Shown here: one piece after another, positions 8,645 through 17,209 of the stretch
How positions within the stretch are numbered: position 1 is the stretch's first letter
Layout: every line of letters begins with the position of its first letter
Origin: an uncultured Clostridia bacterium
GTDB lineage: Bacteria; Bacillota; Clostridia; Oscillospirales; Acutalibacteraceae
Length of the DNA: 64,000 nt
Assembly (NCBI GenBank): GCA_947598155.1
Contig: CANQFC010000001.1
Location: 372,001-436,000 of the forward strand
Direction: 5' to 3'
The notes under the pieces: generated by a model
The model's input: only the letters and a program-made list of their open reading frames with translations
Told to the model about the DNA's origin: nothing
Databases searched by the model: none
Position numbers and translations under genes: made by a program

Positions 8645-9547
8645 ATGTGGTTTTGGTTTTCGGTAATCGCTTTGATTTGTTGGAGCGGTTCTGACTTGTT
8701 TTCAAAAATAGGGTGCGCAGATTCAAAGGATAAATATTCTCATTACAAAATGGTAACGGCCGTAGGCGTCGTTATGGGAATACACGCGGCTTATGAAGTT
8801 TTTGTTTCGGATGTTGAAATTACACTTCCCGCAATTATGAAATATCTTCCCGTCTCCGCGCTGTATATTTTGTCAATGGCGATAGGGTACATAGGACTTC
8901 GCTACATTGAGCTTTCTGTTTCTTCTCCTATTTGCAATTCTTCCGGCGCCGTAGTCGCGGTTCTCTGTATAATAACGGGAAGTTCTTTGGCTGTTCCTCA
9001 GTATATTGCCGTCGCTCTTGTGTGCCTTGGCGTGATAGGTCTTGGTTTTGTCGAATCACACGAGGACGACGAGCTTCGGGCCTTACGTCAGGAAAAGGCA
9101 AATTACAAATATTCAAAATCGTCTCTCGCAATTATTCTTCCGCTTATCTACTGTTTGCTTGACGCTCTTGGAACATTCGCGGACAGTCTTGTGCTCAGAA
9201 CTCTTGATGAAGACGTGGCGAATGTCGCTTACGAACTGACATTTCTTGTCTGCGGTATTGCGTCGTTTATTTATGTTAAGTTTATTAAAAAACAGAAATA
9301 TTTTCCCAAAGCCGAGGCTCCGAAATATGCGGGCGCTGTATTTGAAACGGCAGGTCAGTTTGCATACATTTACGCTCTTGCCGATGAGGAACACGTTGCG
9401 CTTTCAGCGCCGATTATCTCCGCTTACTGCGTGCTTTCGGTAATATGGGGCAGAATCTTCCTCAAAGAAAAGCTCTCTGCTAAACATTACATAGCGATTG
9501 CGGTCGCCATAGCGGGTATAATTATTCTCGGAATTTACGATGCTTAA
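8645..9547 (+). CDS. EamA/DMT-superfamily transporter
   Basis: The 300 residues form about ten hydrophobic helices in two repeats. The first helix, WFWFSVIALICWSGSDLFSKIG, and the last, with WGRIFLKEKLSAKHYIAIAVAIAGIIILG, carry the EamA pattern. A charged loop (ESHEDDELRALRQEK) separates the halves. Members export or import small metabolites across the cytoplasmic membrane; no substrate can be inferred. AAGAGG precedes the ATG by about nine bases. The gene is alone, between its own promoter and a terminator at 9551. Confidence 0.85.
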   Translation: MWFWFSVIALICWSGSDLFSKIGCADSKDKYSHYKMVTAVGVVMGIHAAYEVFVSDVEITLPAIMKYLPVSALYILSMAIGYIGLRYIELSVSSPICNSSGAVVAVLCIITGSSLAVPQYIAVALVCLGVIGLGFVESHEDDELRALRQEKANYKYSKSSLAIILPLIYCLLDALGTFADSLVLRTLDEDVANVAYELTFLVCGIASFIYVKFIKKQKYFPKAEAPKYAGAVFETAGQFAYIYALADEEHVALSAPIISAYCVLSVIWGRIFLKEKLSAKHYIAIAVAIAGIIILGIYDA

Positions 9548-9550
9548 TCT

Positions 9551-9592
9551 AAATGGAACGGTTCATTTTAACGGTGGCTGTTCCATTTTTTA
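9551..9592 (+). terminator. Terminator after the EamA gene
   Basis: The inverted repeat AAATGGAAC (9551-9559) and GTTCCATTT (9580-9588) is followed by further T, directly after the stop codon. The loop is long (20 bases). Confidence 0.7.
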
Positions 9593-9665
9593 ATATACTA
9601 AAATGTGCGTCTTTATATTCCTTTGCAGAGAAATTTGCCTTTTACACATCTTACATTCAAAAGTT

Positions 9666-9701
9666 TTAAATAAGGGGGCTTGCCCCGTCGTTATATAATA
9701 A
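9666..9701. repeat. Copy of a dispersed intergenic repeat
   Basis: The stretch AATAAGGGGGCTTGCCCC followed by GTCGTTATATAA contains the small hairpin GGGG-CTTG-CCCC. Its second half recurs inverted at 25471-25503 with TGCCCCGTCGTTATATAA identical. The AATAAG edge is shared with the other copies of the family (20010, 34504, 34590, 42330). Confidence 0.6.
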
Positions 9702-9716
9702 GTTGTGGGGGATTTT

Positions 9717-11495
9717 ATGAGAGAAAATTTAAAATATATGCTGAAAAACTGGATAAGCTGGGATAAAAAAAGCCTTGTTTACTTTTTTATACGCGTTCCT
9801 GCGCTCGTTTTTCAGCCGATAGTAACCGCTTATATTCCGAAAGCTATAATAGACGCCGTTACAGATGGCGTTACAACACAAAGGCTAATATTGATTGTCG
9901 GCCTTTTAAGCCTGCTTTTAACCTTTACCATATGGATGGACCCTTTTATGAGGGAGCTTATCAGGGGCGGCGCAAGAATAGTGCGTATGCGCTATGCGGT
10001 TATGGCTTTTGAAAAAAATTTAAAGACGGATTATGTCAATATTGAAGACCTTGAAAAGCGCGAAATGCAAAAGCGTGCCGAAAAGTTTTACAGCGGCCGC
10101 TGGTCTGGCGGAGAAAGCTTTATCGACAGGTGCAATCAGTTTTGCGTTGCCGTGGTGGGCGTAATAGCTTCGGGCGCTTTGATAATAAAAATAAACTTTT
10201 TTATAGTTTTGCTCATAGTAGCCTCATGCGCCGTGGAATTTTTCATACTTAAAGATTTGTTTTTAAAAGAGGACGAAACATACGGCGAGATCTCCAAGCG
10301 TTTAAACAGGTTTAATTATTTTTACAGGCTTTGCAAAGACGGCTCTGCGGCAAAGGATATAAAGCTATACAGCCTCAGCGATTATTTTATCAAGGCTCTG
10401 GCTTCCGCCCTGTACGAAACGGAAAAAATATATTCAAAGCTCTCTCATCAGGACGCGGCGGCTGATTTTTTGCTGGCTTTGCTCAATTCGGTGCGTGAGG
10501 CCATAGCCTATTTTTATCTCGTCTACCTTGTAACGAAAGGGCAGATAGGAGTTTCGGATTTCGTCTTCTATTTCGGCGTTGTCACAGGCTTTTCAAATTG
10601 GGTCAGGGGGCTTATACTTTCCGTTATCAACATAGGGAAAAGCTGTAAGGAGTGCGAGGCCTTTATTGCCTATATAAACAGCGGGGATACGGCGGAAAAG
10701 GGCAAAAAGCTCTGCTCAAAAGAGGTAAACAGTATTGAATTTAAAAATGTTTCTTATAAATATCCCTCTGCCGAAAATGAGACTATCAAAAATATCAATC
10801 TTAAATTTTCTTACGGAGAAAAAATTGCGGTGGTCGGCGAAAACGGAGCAGGAAAAACTACGCTTATAAAACTGCTCTGCGGGCTTTACGGCGCTACAAG
10901 CGGAAAAATACTTTTAAACGGGGAGGACATAAGCGGCTTTTCAAAGGAAAGCTATTTCGACCTGTTCGCTCCCATTTTTCAGGATTACTACTTTTTGCCG
11001 ATGACGGTTGCGCAAAACATATGCGCCACGGCAGAATATGACGCCGAAAAGCTGAATCTTGCCTTTGAAAATGCCGGGATAGCGGAAAAAATCAATTCCC
11101 TGCTCGAAAAAGAAAACAGCCTTATGGACAGCCGTGTATATAATAAAGCCGTGGATTTTTCCGGCGGAGAAAAGCAGAAACTTTTGCTTGCAAAGGCAGT
11201 TTATAAGGACGCCCCTGTGCTGATACTCGACGAACCCACGGCGGCGCTCGACCCCATAGCGGAAAACGAGCTTTACCTGAAATACAACGAGCTTACCCGA
11301 GGCAAGCTCTCGTTTTTCATCTCTCACAGGCTCTCCTCAACAAGATTTTGCGACAGGATTTTGTTTATGTCAAACGGCAGAATAACCGAAGAGGGAACCC
11401 ACGAGGAGCTGATGGCCGCAAAAGGGGCGTATTACAGAATGTACAATACGCAAAGCTACTATTACAAGGAACAGGGGGTGGCTGTAAATGAATAA
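9717..11495 (+). CDS. ABC exporter half-transporter 1 (membrane plus ATPase domain)
   Basis: An N-terminal exporter TMD (six hydrophobic segments up to about residue 320) is joined to a nucleotide-binding domain. That domain has Walker A GENGAGKTT near residue 373, signature FSGGEKQK, Walker B LILDEPTA and H-loop SHRLSS. The ATG at 9717 with TGGGGGA upstream is preferred over a GTG at 9705. The gene overlaps the next half-transporter by 8 bp, so the two probably make a heterodimer. The first signature residue is Phe rather than Leu, but the catalytic Glu after Walker B is present. The substrate is unknown; such pairs usually export peptides, lipids or drugs. Confidence 0.88.
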   Translation: MRENLKYMLKNWISWDKKSLVYFFIRVPALVFQPIVTAYIPKAIIDAVTDGVTTQRLILIVGLLSLLLTFTIWMDPFMRELIRGGARIVRMRYAVMAFEKNLKTDYVNIEDLEKREMQKRAEKFYSGRWSGGESFIDRCNQFCVAVVGVIASGALIIKINFFIVLLIVASCAVEFFILKDLFLKEDETYGEISKRLNRFNYFYRLCKDGSAAKDIKLYSLSDYFIKALASALYETEKIYSKLSHQDAAADFLLALLNSVREAIAYFYLVYLVTKGQIGVSDFVFYFGVVTGFSNWVRGLILSVINIGKSCKECEAFIAYINSGDTAEKGKKLCSKEVNSIEFKNVSYKYPSAENETIKNINLKFSYGEKIAVVGENGAGKTTLIKLLCGLYGATSGKILLNGEDISGFSKESYFDLFAPIFQDYYFLPMTVAQNICATAEYDAEKLNLAFENAGIAEKINSLLEKENSLMDSRVYNKAVDFSGGEKQKLLLAKAVYKDAPVLILDEPTAALDPIAENELYLKYNELTRGKLSFFISHRLSSTRFCDRILFMSNGRITEEGTHEELMAAKGAYYRMYNTQSYYYKEQGVAVNE

Positions 11496-13308
11496 CTTGA
11501 AAATGGTATTTAAAATGTACGGCGAAATAGCAAGGCTCGATAAAAGAATTGAGCCTGTAACGGTTTTGTGCGCCCTGATTAACTCGTCAAAGCCGTTTAT
11601 AAACATATATTTCAGCGCAAAAATCGTTTCCTTGCTCACGCTCGGCGCAGAGTATAAGGATATAATTATCTACATCACAGCCGCCGTTGCGCTGAACTTT
11701 ATCCTGATTTTCGCAGGGGAATTTCTCGAAGACCGCTCCGAACGCCTCAGAAATTTGCTGTTTGACAGGGAAAACTTTAAAACGGCGGAAAAACTTTTTA
11801 ATACGGAATATGACAAATTACAGGACGAGCATTACAGAGAGCTTATTCATAAGCACGAGGAGGCCGGCTCAAGCCGCTGGGCAAGGTTCCCGTATTTTAT
11901 GTGGACAACTCAGGTATTTATCAGCGGCGTATATACCGTAGCGGTCTCGGTAATTATGATATTTCCGCTTTTAAAAATCGGGTTTACAAAAACAGGCGAT
12001 TCCTTCTTTGAAAGGCCCGTATTCCTGATTTCGCTTATTGCAATTATTGCCGCAATGGCGGTTATAATGCTCCTCATAGCAATAAGAATGAACAAATCAT
12101 ATCTTGCGGCGAACGAGGCGTATGCCACGCTTGACAGGCTGTTCTACCGCTTTATAGATATTTTCTCGGACTACAAGACGGGCAAGGAAATAAGGCTTTA
12201 CAAAGAGCAGGATTTGATAAATCATATTGCCTCCGACAAAATACTTACGGACGGCGAGGACACACTGCGTAAAATCTCAATGCGAACCGCCAAAACAAGC
12301 TCGGTAGTCGCCGTAATGGGCGCCGCCGTAGCGTTTGGAGTCTATGTGTTTATAGGGGTTAAGGCGAATTTCGGGCTGTTTGATATAGGCGCTCTGGTTA
12401 TGTACTGCGGAGCGTTTATGCAGATAATCAACGGCATAATGCAAATTGCCAATACGCTCGGTAAGCTTGCGGAGATTTTACCGCTGGCAAAGATTTATTT
12501 TGAGATAATCGAGGCAAAGTCCGATAGGGAATACGGGAACAGGGAGCTTGACTCCGACAAAATTGAGATAGAATTTAAAAATGTTTCGTTTAAGTACCCC
12601 GGCTCGGAGAGCTTTGCGCTCCAAAACATAAGCATTAAAATAAACGCAAACGAGCGCTTGGCGGTGGTCGGCAGGAACGGTAGCGGAAAAACCACCTTTA
12701 TAAAGCTGATGTGCCGTCTTTACGACGTTACAAGCGGCGAAATACTTGTCAACGGAATTAACATCAAAGAGTATTCCAAAGAAAGTATAGAAAATCTTTA
12801 TTCGGTAGTTTTTCAGGATTTCCAAATATTTTCTGTTACGTTAAAAGATAATATCTGCGCCGGTAAGGATTACGATAAAGAGCGGCTTTATGAGTGCCTG
12901 AATAACTCAAACGTGCTTGAAAAAACAATGCAAATGCCGAATAAAGAAAACACATATCTGTATAAGGATATTGACAAAAACGGCGTTGAAATATCAGGCG
13001 GAGAGGCGCAAAAATTGGCTCTTGCGAGAGCGCTTTACAAGGACAGTCCCATAGTTATACTCGACGAGCCCACGGCGGCGCTTGACCCCATAGCGGAAAA
13101 TGAGATATACAGCCGATTTAATTCTTTTGTCGGCAATAAAACCGCCGTATATATTTCGCACAGGCTTTCAAGCTGTATTTTCTGTAACCGTATAGCTGTT
13201 TTTGATAAAGGCAAACTGCAAGAAATAGGCACTCATCAGGAACTGCTTAATTTAAACGGCAAATACTCTGAGCTTTGGAACGCTCAGGCAAAATATTATG
13301 TAAGCTGA
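11488..13308 (+). CDS. ABC exporter half-transporter 2 (membrane plus ATPase domain)
   Basis: The partner of the preceding gene has 606 residues and the same TMD-NBD order. Walker A is GRNGSGKTT near residue 395, with signature ISGGEAQK, Walker B VILDEPTAALD and SHRLSS. Both NBDs keep the catalytic Glu, so this is not the classic pair with one degenerate site. Start and stop overlap (11488 against 11495) implies coupled translation. The two proteins share the segment DPTAALDPIAENE-like in the D-loop, suggesting an ancient tandem duplication. A strong terminator follows at 13329. Confidence 0.88.
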   Translation: MNNLKMVFKMYGEIARLDKRIEPVTVLCALINSSKPFINIYFSAKIVSLLTLGAEYKDIIIYITAAVALNFILIFAGEFLEDRSERLRNLLFDRENFKTAEKLFNTEYDKLQDEHYRELIHKHEEAGSSRWARFPYFMWTTQVFISGVYTVAVSVIMIFPLLKIGFTKTGDSFFERPVFLISLIAIIAAMAVIMLLIAIRMNKSYLAANEAYATLDRLFYRFIDIFSDYKTGKEIRLYKEQDLINHIASDKILTDGEDTLRKISMRTAKTSSVVAVMGAAVAFGVYVFIGVKANFGLFDIGALVMYCGAFMQIINGIMQIANTLGKLAEILPLAKIYFEIIEAKSDREYGNRELDSDKIEIEFKNVSFKYPGSESFALQNISIKINANERLAVVGRNGSGKTTFIKLMCRLYDVTSGEILVNGINIKEYSKESIENLYSVVFQDFQIFSVTLKDNICAGKDYDKERLYECLNNSNVLEKTMQMPNKENTYLYKDIDKNGVEISGGEAQKLALARALYKDSPIVILDEPTAALDPIAENEIYSRFNSFVGNKTAVYISHRLSSCIFCNRIAVFDKGKLQEIGTHQELLNLNGKYSELWNAQAKYYVS

Positions 13309-13328
13309 AAGCGCAGTAAAAAAGTATC

Positions 13329-13361
13329 GCAAAAAGCCTCGCCGTCGGCGAGGCTTTTTGC
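13329..13361 (+). terminator. Terminator after the ABC exporter pair
   Basis: The perfect stem AAAAAGCCTCGCC/GGCGAGGCTTTTT has a three-base GTC loop. It can act on both strands, so it may also stop the minus-strand tRNA transcript. Confidence 0.92.
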
Positions 13362-13447
13362 GGAAAAGGAGGAGCAAGGTAGCGGGCGGATAACGCTTTT
13401 TCCGCAGGCATAAAAAAAGTCGGAGCAAAGTCCGCTTTGCTCCGATA

Positions 13448-13522
13448 TGGCTGGGGAGGCGAGATTCGAACTCACGCATGCAGCAGTCAAAGTGCTGTGT
13501 CTTACCGCTTGACGACTCCCCA
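13448..13522 (-). tRNA. tRNA-Gln (anticodon TTG)
   Basis: The seven-bp acceptor is TGGGGAG/CTCCCCA with discriminator G and encoded CCA. The anticodon arm CAGCA-CTTTGAC-TGCTG gives TTG, and the T-loop is TTCGAATC. It is the last tRNA of the minus-strand cluster. Confidence 0.93.
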
Positions 13523-13581
13523 ATATATAATTTTATTTTTATTAAAAAATCCGCCCAAACGCTCGGAAAGGGCGGAAAAGG

Positions 13582-13659
13582 TGGGGTGGAATATCGGATT
13601 CGAACCGATGGTCTCCAGTGCCACAAACTGGCGCTTTAACCAACTAAGCTAATCCCACC
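13582..13659 (-). tRNA. tRNA-His (anticodon GTG)
   Basis: The acceptor stem has eight base pairs (GGTGGGAT/ATTCCACC), the extra G-1:C73 pair that identifies tRNA-His. The anticodon arm is CCAGT-TTGTGGC-ACTGG and CCA is encoded. Confidence 0.94.
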
Positions 13660-13683
13660 AAATAAATGTACGCCGCTCACCCC

Positions 13684-13736
13684 TACGAAAAAAAGCCGCT
13701 TTAGAATCACAGCGTTTATGGCGCGCTGAGAGGGAC
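13684..13736. repeat. Direct repeat copy 1, with duplicated 3' end of tRNA-Arg
   Basis: This 53-bp sequence is identical to 13865-13917, 181 bp away. Its last 18 bases are the 3' end of the tRNA-Arg gene including CCA (minus strand), and its first part is the downstream sequence with an A run. A 15-bp repeat (TACGCCGCTCACCCC) also occurs at 13669 and 13816. The copy is a tRNA-end duplication, not a tRNA. Confidence 0.9.
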
Positions 13737-13864
13737 AGTGATTCTGCGAATCACGCGTCCTCGTGCACAGCACTTCGGACTTCGCGGCTAAAAACAATTC
13801 ACTGAATTGTTTTTTTACGCCGCTCACCCCCTCGGTGTTCGAGTCCGCCGAATGAGATGACCGA

Positions 13865-13899
13865 TACGAAAAAAAGCCGCTTTAGAATCACAGCGTTTA

Positions 13900-13917
<18 letters not shown>
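13865..13917. repeat. Direct repeat copy 2, overlapping the true tRNA-Arg 3' end
   Basis: This is the second copy of the 53-bp repeat described at 13684-13736. Here it continues into the complete tRNA-Arg gene (13900-13976). Confidence 0.9.
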
Positions 13918-13976
<59 letters not shown>

Positions 13977-13978
13977 AT

Positions 13979-14052
13979 TGGAGCGGGTGATGAGAATCGA
14001 ACTCACACGACCAGCTTGGAAGGCTGGGATTCTGCCATTGAACTACACCCGC
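13979..14052 (-). tRNA. tRNA-Gly (anticodon TCC)
   Basis: The acceptor is GCGGGTG/CACCCGC with discriminator T and encoded CCA. The anticodon arm CCAGC-CTTCCAA-GCTGG gives TCC. It is the first tRNA after the cluster promoter. Confidence 0.94.
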
Positions 14053-14068
14053 ATCTTAGCGCTTAAAT

Positions 14069-14097
14069 ATTCTATCATAACACTATTTTTTTGTCAA
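14069..14097 (-). promoter_or_regulatory. Promoter of the tRNA cluster
   Basis: On the minus strand, TTGACA (14097-14092), a 17-base spacer and TAGAAT (14074-14069) lie about 17 bases before the 5' end of tRNA-Gly. Confidence 0.85.
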
Positions 14098-14253
14098 CAG
14101 AAAAATTCAATTTTATCAATAAAAAACTGCGAAAATTTATTTCCCGTTTGAGAAAAACGCAGATATTCCGCGGCAAAATCAACATACATTTTCTCTTAAA
14201 TCCGTATATCTGATTTCAATTTTACGTTTACGCCGTTAAATCAATATGATTTA

Positions 14254-14282
14254 TTGACATTTAATATTTTGATTGGTAAAAT
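14254..14282 (+). promoter_or_regulatory. Promoter of the ECF S-component gene
   Basis: TTGACA (14254-14259) and TAAAAT (14277-14282) are 17 bases apart. The GTG start follows 22 bases after the -10, so the leader is very short and leaves no room for a riboswitch. Confidence 0.82.
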
Positions 14283-14304
14283 ATAGTTTAAGGAGTGATG
14301 AATT

Positions 14305-14862
14305 GTGAAAAGCAAAGAAATTAAAAATATTACTCTTTCGGCTATGTTCTTAGGATTAGGGCTTGTCTTGCCTTTCCTTACGGGGCAAATTCAGGTAATA
14401 GGCAAAATGCTTCTTCCAATGCACCTGCCGGTGCTTCTCTGCGGTCTTATCTGCGGTTGGCAATACGGAGCGGTTATCGGTTTTGTTACGCCGTTATTGC
14501 GCTCGTTTATGTTTGGAATGCCTGCACTTTACCCCACGGCTATCGCTATGGCGTTTGAGCTTGCGTCATACGGATTTTTTATCGGTTTTTTGTTTTCCCA
14601 TTCAAAATGGCAGTGTATTAAATCTCTTTACCGTTCACTGATTATTTCTATGATTGCGGGCAGAGCCGTTTCGGGACTTGCCAATATTATTCTTTTAGGT
14701 TTAAAAGGCGATGCGTATTCGCTCTCGGCCTTTATTGCCGCCCATTTCACAAGCGCGATTCCCGGAATCATTCTTCAGTTAACGCTCATTCCCGCAATTA
14801 TGTTACTGCTTAATCGCACACATCTGGTTCCGTTTAGGAAAAGAGAAAGTGAAAAAATCTGA
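14305..14862 (+). CDS. ECF transporter S component (substrate-specific membrane subunit)
   Basis: The 185 residues are mostly hydrophobic, with five or six membrane helices. The N-terminal MKSKEIKNITLSAMFLGLGL and the following PMHLPVLLCGLICGW and YGAVIGFVTPLLRS motifs are typical of ECF S components, which pair with a shared AAT energising module encoded elsewhere. The GTG start has TAAGGAG ten bases upstream. The gene overlaps the uridine-kinase-like gene by 14 bp; that pairing hints at uptake and phosphorylation of one substrate, perhaps a nucleoside or a vitamin, but the substrate is not determinable here. Confidence 0.8.
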   Translation: MKSKEIKNITLSAMFLGLGLVLPFLTGQIQVIGKMLLPMHLPVLLCGLICGWQYGAVIGFVTPLLRSFMFGMPALYPTAIAMAFELASYGFFIGFLFSHSKWQCIKSLYRSLIISMIAGRAVSGLANIILLGLKGDAYSLSAFIAAHFTSAIPGIILQLTLIPAIMLLLNRTHLVPFRKRESEKI

Positions 14863-15415
14863 GCTTATTTTGCTACTTCGGGAATGGGAAAAACAAAAAG
14901 AGCGTAAAATAATAGCGATAGACGGCAGGTGCGCCTCCGGAAAAACGACGCTGGCTTATTTTATTTCGGAAAATATTGCGTGCGATTGTATTCACGTTGA
15001 CGATTTTTTCCTGCCGTTTGAAAAGCGCACGAAAGAATTGGCAGGCCGAGCGGGAGGAAATATTGACTTTGAAAGGTTAATTTCCGAAGTTCTGATTCCG
15101 ATAAAGAACGGGGAATGCTATATTTATTCAAAATTTTCGTGCAAAGACGGCTCTTTAACAGAAGGAGTTAAAACGGCGGCCCCGAAAATAACGGTAGTCG
15201 AGGGCTCGTATTCCTGCCATCCAAGTTTATATTCGCTGTATGATTTGCATATTTTTATTGACATAGACAAAAAAACGCAGAGCGAGCGTATTTTGCGCAG
15301 AAATAAGCGCAATTCAGACGATTTTTTCAAAAAATGGATACCGTATGAGGAAAGATACTTCAGCGAATTTAAAATAAAAGAAAATTGCGAAATCGTATTA
15401 ACGCAAGCGGATTGA
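14849..15415 (+). CDS. Uridine kinase-like P-loop phosphotransferase
   Basis: The 188 residues hold a P-loop GRCASGKTT near residue 30, then IHVDDFFLP, which resembles the uridine/phosphoribulokinase substrate loop. The DFERL...EVLIPI segment and a LID-like Arg-rich stretch (SERILRRNKR) follow. Enzymes of this family phosphorylate nucleosides, pantothenate or other small alcohols using ATP. The GTG start lies inside the end of the ECF S gene, giving translational coupling. The linkage suggests that it phosphorylates and traps the imported compound. The family is secure, the substrate is not. Confidence 0.75.
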   Translation: MKKSELILLLREWEKQKERKIIAIDGRCASGKTTLAYFISENIACDCIHVDDFFLPFEKRTKELAGRAGGNIDFERLISEVLIPIKNGECYIYSKFSCKDGSLTEGVKTAAPKITVVEGSYSCHPSLYSLYDLHIFIDIDKKTQSERILRRNKRNSDDFFKKWIPYEERYFSEFKIKENCEIVLTQAD

Positions 15416-15454
15416 TGTTCGGTAAAACATTTGTATTTTGAAAGGAAATAAATT

Positions 15455-16342
15455 ATGGAAAAAGCAAAAGTATATTTTTCAAAAGAAATCACTCCCGAAA
15501 AGGTGACCGAGCTTTACAAGATGTTGGGCGCGGACCTTGGCGGAAAGACGGCTGTAAAACTTCATTCAGGCGAAAAAGGCAATCAAAATTATCTAAAGCC
15601 GCTGTTCTGGAAACCGATAATTGAAGAGGTAAACGGTACGGTTGTTGAATGCAATACGGCGTATGACGGCGAAAGAAATTCGACCGAAAAGCACAAAAGG
15701 CTTATTGCCGAGCATGAGTGGGACAAATACTTTACAGTTGACCTTATGGACGCCGAGGGCCCCGATTTGGAGCTTTATATACCTAACGGCAAGATTTTGA
15801 AAAAGAACTATGTCGGGAAAAATATAAAAAATTACGACTCAATGCTTGTTCTGTCTCACTTTAAGGGTCACCCTGCCGGCGGATACGGCGGAGCGCTTAA
15901 ACAGCTTTCAATCGGCTGCGCCTCAAGCAAGGGTAAATCACTGATTCACTCTGCCGGTTTTACCGACGACCAGTCGATAGTTTGGGATCATATGGCTCAG
16001 CAGGACAGGTTTCTTGAATCTATGGCAGACGCGGCGCAGTCTGTTGTAAATTTATTCGGCAAAAAATTAGCTTATATAAACGTTATGAAAAATCTTTCGG
16101 TCGACTGCGATTGCTGCGCCGTTGCCGAAGACCCTTGTATGAACGACATAGGCGTTTTGGCGTCGTTAGACCCTGTCGCAATCGACAAGGCTTGTATAGA
16201 CTTAATTTACGCCGCAAAGGACGACGCCGGTCAAAAGCATTTTCTTGAGCGCCTTGAATCTCTCAACGGCGCGCACACTGTTGAGGCCGCCGAAAATCTC
16301 GGATTCGGAACGACCGATTACGAGCTGATTGAAGTATTATAA
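15455..16342 (+). CDS. DUF362 domain protein
   Basis: The 295 residues show the DUF362 pattern: MEKAKVYF start, GGKTAVKLHSGE, a central SHFKGHPAGGYGGALKQLSIGCASSKGK stretch given here only by its ends (about residues 130-150), and the C-terminal DPVAIDKACIDLI signature. A CDCC...DPC cluster near residue 205-220 could bind a metal or FeS centre. Many DUF362 proteins carry ferredoxin domains; this one ends without the two CxxCxxC motifs. GAAAGGAAA precedes the ATG. The reaction is unknown. A terminator at 16408 ends the unit. Confidence 0.82.
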   Translation: MEKAKVYFSKEITPEKVTELYKMLGADLGGKTAVKLHSGEKGNQNYLKPLFWKPIIEEVNGTVVECNTAYDGERNSTEKHKRLIAEHEWDKYFTVDLMDAEGPDLELYIPNGKILKKNYVGKNIKNYDSMLVLSHFKGHPAGGYGGALKQLSIGCASSKGKSLIHSAGFTDDQSIVWDHMAQQDRFLESMADAAQSVVNLFGKKLAYINVMKNLSVDCDCCAVAEDPCMNDIGVLASLDPVAIDKACIDLIYAAKDDAGQKHFLERLESLNGAHTVEAAENLGFGTTDYELIEVL

Positions 16343-16407
16343 TAACGGGGGACAGCCCATTATTCAATTAAATAAACCTAAAATATTTTTGGACTTGCAA
16401 AAAAACG

Positions 16408-16444
16408 CCGCCTTTGTCATACCTTTGACAGAGGTGGTTTTTTT
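16408..16444 (+). terminator. Terminator hairpin after DUF362, overlapping the sigK translation start
   Basis: The 12-bp stem CCGCCTTTGTCA/TGACAGAGGTGG (two G-U pairs) has a six-base loop and is followed by TTTTTTT. The 3' arm contains AGAGGTGG, the only Shine-Dalgarno-like sequence for the sigK start at 16443. Confidence 0.85.
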
Positions 16445-17144
16445 GTTTATTCAGTTACTCCAAACAATTTCGCAGAATTTACTCTATTTTATGCTCCACT
16501 TGACGTCGGGCAATTCATTTCCAAAGCCGCTTTCGTTAGCAGAGGAAACAGAGGCTCTAAGAGCCTTTCAAGAGCAGGGGGATATGAAAGCGAGAGAAAA
16601 GCTCATAAATCACAATATGAGGCTGGTGGCTCATATTGTTAAAAAATACTATGCGAATTATTCCGACCAGGACGATATTATTTCTATCGGCACAATAGGG
16701 CTAATTAAGGGCATTGACAGCTTTGACTATACAAAAAGCACGCGCCTTGCCACATATGCTTCACGCTGTATTGAAAATGAGATTTTGATGCATTTCAGAG
16801 CGAAAAAAAAGACGGAAAAGGACATTTCTATGAACGAACCGATTGATATGGATTCGGAGGGTAATCCGTTAACCTTTACAGATATAATTTTCAGCGAAAG
16901 TACGGTTTTTGACGACGTTGATTTAAAAATGCGCTCCGAAAAGCTGTATCAGTACCTCAAAAAGCTTTCGGACCCGCGTGAACGCAGAATACTCGTAATG
17001 CGTTACGGTCTTTACGACACAACGCCTCTCCCTCAGCGGGAGGTTGCGGAAAAACTTGGAATTTCGCGCTCATATGTTTCAAGAATTGAGAAAAAAGCGC
17101 TGTCAGAGCTTAGAAAAATGTTTGATAACCCTGAAAAAGAATAA
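16443..17144 (+). CDS. sigK: RNA polymerase sporulation sigma factor SigK (pro-form)
   Basis: After a hydrophobic pro-sequence (FIQLLQTISQNLLYFMLHL), region 2 ([47 protein letters not shown]) and region 4 (REVAEKLGISRSYVSRIEKKAL) match SigK very well. SigK drives late mother-cell genes after the pro-sequence is cut. The frame is open upstream to 16329, but that part runs through the DUF362 terminator and has no homology. TTG at 16443 or GTG at 16434 are the likely starts. The coding sequence is continuous, so there is no skin-type insertion. The Shine-Dalgarno lies inside the terminator stem. Confidence 0.93.
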   Translation: MFIQLLQTISQNLLYFMLHLTSGNSFPKPLSLAEETEALRAFQEQGDMKAREKLINHNMRLVAHIVKKYYANYSDQDDIISIGTIGLIKGIDSFDYTKSTRLATYASRCIENEILMHFRAKKKTEKDISMNEPIDMDSEGNPLTFTDIIFSESTVFDDVDLKMRSEKLYQYLKKLSDPRERRILVMRYGLYDTTPLPQREVAEKLGISRSYVSRIEKKALSELRKMFDNPEKE

Positions 17145-17151
17145 ATTACTG

Positions 17152-17180
17152 TTGAAATAGCGCCTTAAATCTGATACAAT
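17152..17180 (+). promoter_or_regulatory. Promoter of the glycosidase gene
   Basis: TTGAAA (17152-17157), a 17-base spacer and TACAAT (17175-17180) lie 30 bases before the ATG at 17210. Confidence 0.75.
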
Positions 17181-17209
17181 AACAAAAATATATTTTTTTG
17201 AGGTGCAAT

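Noticed and set aside
13720-13736. Second tRNA-Arg
   Set aside because: Only the last 18 bases of the gene are present in the repeat; no D or anticodon arm.
13831-13850. T-arm-like sequence on the plus strand (GTTCGAGTCC)
   Set aside because: A five-bp stem can be drawn, but no anticodon arm or acceptor is found around it; probably a scrambled remnant of the duplication.
16329-16442. Upstream extension of sigK to ATG 16329
   Set aside because: It runs through the DUF362 stop and the terminator hairpin, has no ribosome site, and the translated part is not conserved in SigK.
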